Part shown: piece by piece, positions 32,454-36,388 of the stretch
Layout: the number at the start of each line of letters is the position of its first letter
Position numbering within the stretch: the first letter of the stretch is position 1
From: Flavobacteriaceae bacterium
GTDB lineage: Bacteria > Bacteroidota > Bacteroidia > Flavobacteriales > Flavobacteriaceae
DNA length: 36,388 nt
Reading direction: 5' to 3'
Assembly: GCA_013214065.1 (NCBI GenBank)
Contig: JABSPK010000019.1
Location: 1 to 36,388 of the forward strand
Program-made: the position numbers and the translations under genes
The notes under the pieces: model-generated
Seen by the model: the letters and a program-made list of their open reading frames with translations, nothing else
Told to the model about the DNA's origin: nothing
The model's database searches: none

Positions 32454-34199
32454 ATGAAAAAAATACTTTTTGTCGCAATGCTATGTACCCTGTGGGGCCA
32501 CGCCCAGTACACGGTCAAGGATGGAAGCGAATTATTGAACTTGCGCAAGGTCGCCCAAGAAAAGGTATATGTGCATCATTCCGCTGCGGTAATCTTTTCG
32601 GGCGAATACCTCTATTACAAAATCTATTGCCAAAACACCCAGACCAATCGTTTGAGCCGTATCAGTTCCATGGCGTATGTCAACCTGATCGATAGTCAAG
32701 GCGAAGTGGTGTTCGAGCACAAGATCAAATTGGAAAAGGGGATGGGTACCGGTGATTTTTTCGTGAATACCACAGTGCCTTCCGGCAATTACAAATTAGT
32801 GGCCTATACCCAATGGATGAAGAACGGAGGGGTGGATCAGCTGTTCCAAGACGATGTGACCATTATCAATCCGTATATGGTCGATCAATCGGCCTTATTG
32901 CCGGAACAAGCTGAGGAAACCACTGCGGCGCTACCGGCTTTCGAGCCTTCAGGTCAAGACCTTATTGAGTTACAATTGGGGCAATCGAATTTGACGAACC
33001 GCACCAAAGCCACCTTGCAATTAAGAAATTACAAAGGCAATCTCGGTCATGGCAATTATTCCATTTTGGTCCGGAAAAAAGATGGGTTGGGGGAGCGGCC
33101 GAACATGTCGGCGGCTACCTATGCCAACGCCTATCTCAATGCGGATAAAACGATCAAGCAAGGCGTGGGCGATGCGATTTTCTTACCGGAACAACGGGGT
33201 GAACTGTTTTTTGGACAATTGACCGATGCAGCGGGTAACGCAGCGGTTGATAAGACCGTAATCGTCTCGATCCCCGGTAAAGAGCATTTGTTGAAAAGTG
33301 CGATTACCGACGAGACCGGACATTTTTATACCTATATCCGAAAAGACTATAAAAACCCCAGTAGCATCGTTCAGGTACTTGAAGAGGGGGACTATACGGT
33401 CAACCTCAAAAAACAAAAAGGACTTGATTTTTCCCAACTGGAGTTCGGCTCTTTTCTTTTAAGTGAAAACCAGGGTGACGCCATACGACAACGCAGCGTG
33501 TACAACCAAATCGAAAACGGCTTCTTTAGCGTCAAGCCCGATTCCATTTTGCCCAAAGAGGAAATCGATGTCTTTGACGGCGGTATTCCCGAAGTCTTCG
33601 TACTCGATGAGTATACCCGTTTTCCGACTTTGGAAGAAACCTTGATCGAGATCTTGAACACCGTTGGCTATCGCAATGGGGGCAAGGGCAACGACTATAT
33701 TCGGGTAGCCCAGGAATTCGAAAAATTCAACGAACCCTATAACGATTATCAGGCCATCGTATTGATCGACGGCGTCTTTATCCCGAACCACGAATCGATC
33801 AAGGAATTCGATGCCCGCAATATCAAGACCATAAAGGTGTTGCGCGATGAATTGGCCTTAGGTTCGACGCCCTACCAAGGTTTGGTGGCCATCGAGACGT
33901 TTGATGGTGATTTTTACGAGACCTATTCCAACAAGAACTCCGTTTCGAGCGCATTGGAATTGCCTATGCCGCGCAAGAACTATTTCAGACAACAATTCAA
34001 CACCCTCGACGGTAGCGAATCGAACATACCGGATTACCGAAATGTATTGCTCTGGGAGCCTTTCGTGAACTTGGATGGCACCGAGTTGCAATTCGAGTTC
34101 TTCACGTCCGACGTTTCGGGTGAATTCGAAATTATCTTGGAAGGCTTTACCTCCTATGGCAAGCCGGTGTCGCTGCGCAAAACCATCGCAGTTAATTAG
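32454..34199 (+). CDS. Secreted MG2-like protein with TonB-plug-like segment
   Basis: A 581-aa exported protein: signal peptide MKKILFVAMLCTLWGHAQ, then a macroglobulin MG2-like domain (QEKVYVHHSAAVIFSGEYLY and VPSGNYKLVAYTQWMKNGG, about 30-125). Further beta-rich regions follow, including KEHLLKSAITDETGHFYTYI. Near 435-490 is a segment resembling the end of a TonB receptor plug: AIVLIDGVFIPNHESIKEFD, then IKTIKVLRDELALGSTPYQG and LVAIETFDGDF. There is no beta-barrel after it. It starts 10 bases after the third DUF4249 gene and closes the operon. I infer an exported partner of the receptor system; no function is established. Confidence 0.75.
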   Translation: MKKILFVAMLCTLWGHAQYTVKDGSELLNLRKVAQEKVYVHHSAAVIFSGEYLYYKIYCQNTQTNRLSRISSMAYVNLIDSQGEVVFEHKIKLEKGMGTGDFFVNTTVPSGNYKLVAYTQWMKNGGVDQLFQDDVTIINPYMVDQSALLPEQAEETTAALPAFEPSGQDLIELQLGQSNLTNRTKATLQLRNYKGNLGHGNYSILVRKKDGLGERPNMSAATYANAYLNADKTIKQGVGDAIFLPEQRGELFFGQLTDAAGNAAVDKTVIVSIPGKEHLLKSAITDETGHFYTYIRKDYKNPSSIVQVLEEGDYTVNLKKQKGLDFSQLEFGSFLLSENQGDAIRQRSVYNQIENGFFSVKPDSILPKEEIDVFDGGIPEVFVLDEYTRFPTLEETLIEILNTVGYRNGGKGNDYIRVAQEFEKFNEPYNDYQAIVLIDGVFIPNHESIKEFDARNIKTIKVLRDELALGSTPYQGLVAIETFDGDFYETYSNKNSVSSALELPMPRKNYFRQQFNTLDGSESNIPDYRNVLLWEPFVNLDGTELQFEFFTSDVSGEFEIILEGFTSYGKPVSLRKTIAVN

Positions 34200-34211
34200 A
34201 GTACCCCCACC

Positions 34212-34219
34212 TACATTTG
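34212..34219 (+). promoter_or_regulatory. Promoter -7 element for yifB
   Basis: TACATTTG matches TAnnTTTG and ends 16 bases before the yifB ATG at 34236. No clear -33 TTTG is present at the normal distance. Confidence 0.45.
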
Positions 34220-34235
34220 GGCATAAAGAGAAGGT

Positions 34236-35081
34236 ATGCTCACCAAAGTGCATGGCAGCGCTGTTTTCGGCGTTGAGGCCACTACCATTGTGGTTGAGGT
34301 CAATATAGACAAAGGAATCGGCTACCATTTGGTCGGTTTACCCGATAATGCCATCAAGGAAAGTAACTTTCGTATTGCCGCGGCGCTGGCCAATAACGGA
34401 TACCGCATTCCCGGCAAGAAAATCACCATCAACATGGCGCCGGCCGACTTGCGCAAAGAAGGTTCCGCCTACGACCTAACTTTGGCTTTGGGAATCTTAT
34501 CGGCATCCGAACAGATCAACGCTCCAAATATCGCCGATTATGTAATCATGGGTGAATTATCCTTAGACGGCACCTTGCAGCCCATCAAAGGCGCGTTGCC
34601 TATTGCCGTCCAAGCCAAATCAGAGGGGTTTAAAGGCTTTATCCTTCCGGCATCCAATGCTAAGGAGGCTGCTGTGGTGCAGGGGTTGAACGTATATGGC
34701 GCCGATAACATCGCATCGGTCATTGAATTTTTTGAAAGTGGTCAAGGGTTGCGCCAAGAACAGCCATGGGATGGGTATCAGAAAGCAGGGAGTAGCCCGC
34801 AAACCGATTTGGATTTCGCCGATGTCAAAGGGCAGGAGGGAATCAAACGTTGTATGGAGATCGCTGCAGCCGGCGGACATAACATACTACTGATCGGACC
34901 ACCAGGGGCCGGTAAGACCATGTTGGCAAAGCGTATGCCTTCCATCTTACCACCCATGAGCTTACAAGAAGCTTTGGAAACGACGAAAATCCATAGCGTG
35001 GTCGGTAAGGTCAAAAATTCCGGTTTGCTAGGGGAGCGGCCGTTCCGAAATCCCCACCACACCAATAGTGCTGTAAGATAA
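34236..35081 (+). pseudogene. yifB: YifB/ComM Mg-chelatase-like AAA+ protein, cut by an insertion
   Basis: The N-terminal 281 residues of a protein normally about 510 long. The Lon-like/chelatase N-terminal domain is intact (MLTKVHGSAVFGVEA, HLVGLPDNAIKES, MAPADLRKEGSAYDL), and Walker A GPPGAGKT is at 221-228. The reading ends abruptly after the conserved PFRNPHHT motif: the expected continuation (ISDVALVGGG, then Walker B LFLDELPEF) is replaced by NSAVR and a stop supplied by AT-rich foreign DNA. Walker B and the C-terminal chelatase-like part are missing, so the product should be inactive. ComM is a branch-migration helicase promoting natural transformation in gamma-proteobacteria; the role in Bacteroidota is less known. 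The 3' part should lie beyond the element. Confidence 0.9.
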
Positions 35082-35100
35082 TCAAATGTGTACAAATGTA
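35061..35100. other. Putative left attachment junction (attL) in yifB
   Basis: Host yifB coding sequence is recognisable through the codons for PHHT (to about 35063). From about 35070 the DNA is AT-rich and unrelated to yifB. The crossover should lie near ACCAATAGTG (35061-35070). A TGTACA palindrome (35089-35094) lies on the element side and may be part of the recombinase binding site. The exact core dinucleotide cannot be set without the uninterrupted site or attR. Confidence 0.55.
35067..35077 (+). repeat. att-like repeat, copy 1
   Basis: AGTGCTGTAAG at the yifB/element junction recurs with one mismatch as AGTGTTGTAAG at 36308-36318. Both copies are followed by a TGTACAA-containing segment. 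Confidence 0.3.
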
Positions 35101-35143
35101 AAAATCTTTACTATTTTAGCAAAACGAAATTGTTAAAATATAA

Positions 35144-36328
35144 ATGTTTATGCTTGGAATTTATACTAGGTTATCTAGGCAAGATGATGCAAGTAACTCA
35201 ATAAGTAACCAAAAAAGAGAGGGTATTGCTTTTGCTAAAAAGCATAAATTATCCTATGAAATTTATAATGAGGGCGAGGGAGTTAGTGGAGGTACTGAAA
35301 TTGCTTTAAGACCAGTTCTGGACCAACTAATGAATGATATAGCAATAAATAAAATTACTCATGTTTGGTTTAGAAATCAAAATAGGTTAGAAAGAAATTC
35401 AGCAACATTTCATCTTTTTGCCAATCATGCAATTAAACACAATACTAAAGTTTATTTTGATAACAGGTTAGAAGATTGGAACGACCCAAATACATTATTA
35501 ATGTCAAGCGTTGTATCTGCTTTTAATGCTTATAAACTAAAGTTACAAAGCTACCAAACAAAAAGAACCTTATTAGATAATGTAAAAGAGGGTAAATCTT
35601 TTGGAATATACCCGTATGGCTACACTACAAATGACAGAGGGTTTTTAGTTATTGATAGTGAAGAAAAAGAAGTAGTAGAACTAATCTATAAACTTTCTTA
35701 TGAGGGTATGGGTACACGCTCAATAGCCGAATTTCTAAATGATAAAAAAATACCTACTCGATATAATAAGATAGGTAAAGGGACAATGACTGTTAAAAAC
35801 AAATACACTGATATTGAAACAACAAAAGAAAAAAAAGATATTAAGTGGTCTGGTAATTCGGTAAGAGGCATAATTGTAAACACAATATACAAAGGCGAAA
35901 GAAAATGGAAAGGCGAAATATATGAAGCTCCTAAAATATTTGATGAAGATTATTGGGAAAAAGTAAATAATAACCTTACTAACAATAGAAATAACACAGG
36001 TAAAAAAGTTGAGCATAAATATTTACTCAAAGGAATTTTAGAATGTGGATTGTGTGGTAGAAATATGTACGGACGTACTAGGGTAAATAAGAAAGACCAT
36101 TATTATATGTGCAGTTCAAAGAGATATAAAGACTTGAATTGTGGAAATAGGTCTATTAACATTGATTTTATAGAGATGTATTTATGGGGTTTACTTTTTT
36201 ATCGTTCTGAAATAAAAAAATCTATGGTGCAAAGTAGTACAAAGGATTTTGATATTTCAATAGATGATTTAAACCAAAGAAAAACAAAGCATTTTGCTGA
36301 GTTGAAAAGTGTTGTAAGTACCCCTTAA
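35144..36328 (+). CDS. Large serine recombinase (integrase), short at the C terminus
   Basis: A 394-aa site-specific recombinase. The N-terminal catalytic domain (about 1-140) has the nucleophile S11 in YTRLSRQDD and the supporting arginines in VWFRNQNRLERN. A recombinase domain (about 150-275) includes FGIYPYGYTTND and SGNSVRGIIVNTIYKGE. A zinc ribbon uses C301, C304, C323 and C333. Proteins of this type usually continue into a coiled-coil of some 50-150 further residues that controls integration versus excision; here the frame stops after AELKSVVSTP, just as a coiled-coil would begin, and other frames do not continue it. Codon use is strongly AT-biased. It surely belongs to the element in yifB; whether it is still active is open. 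Confidence 0.93.
   Translation: MFMLGIYTRLSRQDDASNSISNQKREGIAFAKKHKLSYEIYNEGEGVSGGTEIALRPVLDQLMNDIAINKITHVWFRNQNRLERNSATFHLFANHAIKHNTKVYFDNRLEDWNDPNTLLMSSVVSAFNAYKLKLQSYQTKRTLLDNVKEGKSFGIYPYGYTTNDRGFLVIDSEEKEVVELIYKLSYEGMGTRSIAEFLNDKKIPTRYNKIGKGTMTVKNKYTDIETTKEKKDIKWSGNSVRGIIVNTIYKGERKWKGEIYEAPKIFDEDYWEKVNNNLTNNRNNTGKKVEHKYLLKGILECGLCGRNMYGRTRVNKKDHYYMCSSKRYKDLNCGNRSINIDFIEMYLWGLLFYRSEIKKSMVQSSTKDFDISIDDLNQRKTKHFAELKSVVSTP
36308..36318 (+). repeat. att-like repeat, copy 2, at the end of the recombinase gene
   Basis: AGTGTTGTAAG matches copy 1 (35067-35077) at 10 of 11 positions and lies exactly where the recombinase frame stops resembling its family. TTGTACAA (36345-36352), an 8-base palindrome, follows, as TGTACAAA follows copy 1. 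Confidence 0.3.
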
Positions 36329-36374
36329 TTAGCTACAGTAGAGTTTGTACAATTTAATTGATTTTTTGAAATGG

Positions 36375-36388
36375 AAAAGCTAGCTTTT
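36375..36388. other. 14-base perfect palindrome at the window edge
   Basis: AAAAGCTAGCTTTT is fully self-complementary and is cut by the window end. It may be part of a hairpin, a protein-binding site or the first codons of a gene starting at ATG 36371; nothing more can be said. Confidence 0.2.

Larger units (their letters stand above)
35071..36388. mobile_element. Left end of a serine-integrase element inserted in yifB
   Basis: The DNA changes sharply in base composition: by hand count, line 34981-35040 has 32 G+C of 60, while 35161-35220 has 19 and 36001-36060 has 17. The element begins inside the yifB coding sequence and carries a large serine recombinase reading inward. Neither yifB's 3' part nor an attR is present up to the window end, so the element continues beyond it and its size, cargo and type (prophage, ICE, island) are unknown. 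Confidence 0.8.

Noticed and set aside
35067-36318. A complete 1.25-kb element bounded by the AGTGYTGTAAG repeats
   Set aside because: yifB does not resume after 36318, so this cannot be the full insertion; the repeat may still mark a second event.
1-36388. CRISPR arrays, rRNA genes or insertion sequences with transposases
   Set aside because: No regularly spaced repeats, rRNA-like sequence or transposase motifs were seen on either strand.

Overview
The window looks like chromosome from a member of the Bacteroidota, most likely a marine Flavobacteriaceae-type bacterium. The reasons are several TAnnTTTG promoter elements close to start codons, a RibB protein with the flavobacterial degenerate C-terminal domain, an STN-type TonB-dependent receptor followed by DUF4249 lipoproteins, and a tpx-dgkA-ftsK-lolA-lptF/G-ribB envelope cluster. 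The genus cannot be fixed from the sequence alone. The core has moderate GC; both ends are clearly AT-richer.

Layout. 1-409: AT-rich DNA lying against the 3' end of a tRNA-Ser(UGA) gene (410-494, minus), with only two doubtful small ORFs; it may be the edge of an island. 596-2560: a TSUP permease and a KdnA-like (8-amino-Kdo) aminotransferase. 2550-9143 (minus): ribB-like, LptF/LptG permease, lolA, ftsK, dgkA and tpx, largely a cell-envelope set. 9206-11982 (minus): nhaC and a Cys/Met-type PLP enzyme, the latter divergent from an Lrp/AsnC regulator (12138-12602). 12680-14946: a small 4-TM orphan, lpd and a YegP-like DUF1508 protein, closed by a strong bidirectional terminator. 15015-17846 (minus): a DUF3179 protein and an HGSNAT/DUF1624-type membrane acyltransferase. 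17977-23124: a tight plus-strand operon of FMN reductase, pabB, tilS and dsbD. 23196-25592: a membrane-anchored penicillin-acylase-family hydrolase.

25704-34199 is the most system-like stretch: a TonB-dependent receptor with an STN domain, three tandem paralogous DUF4249 lipoproteins joined by 4-base start/stop overlaps, and a secreted MG2-like protein that also carries a TonB-plug-like segment. The five genes are packed as one transcription unit. The function of this kind of locus is not established as far as I know; an outer-membrane uptake or surface-assembly role is inference.

34236-36388: yifB (comM) is cut in its AAA+ domain, just after the Walker A region and the PFRNPHHT motif. AT-rich DNA follows, with a large serine recombinase gene starting about 70 bases into it. 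This is the left junction of a serine-integrase mobile element whose body lies outside the window. The recombinase is short at its C terminus, and an att-like repeat occurs where it ends, so a nested insertion or remodelled end is possible.
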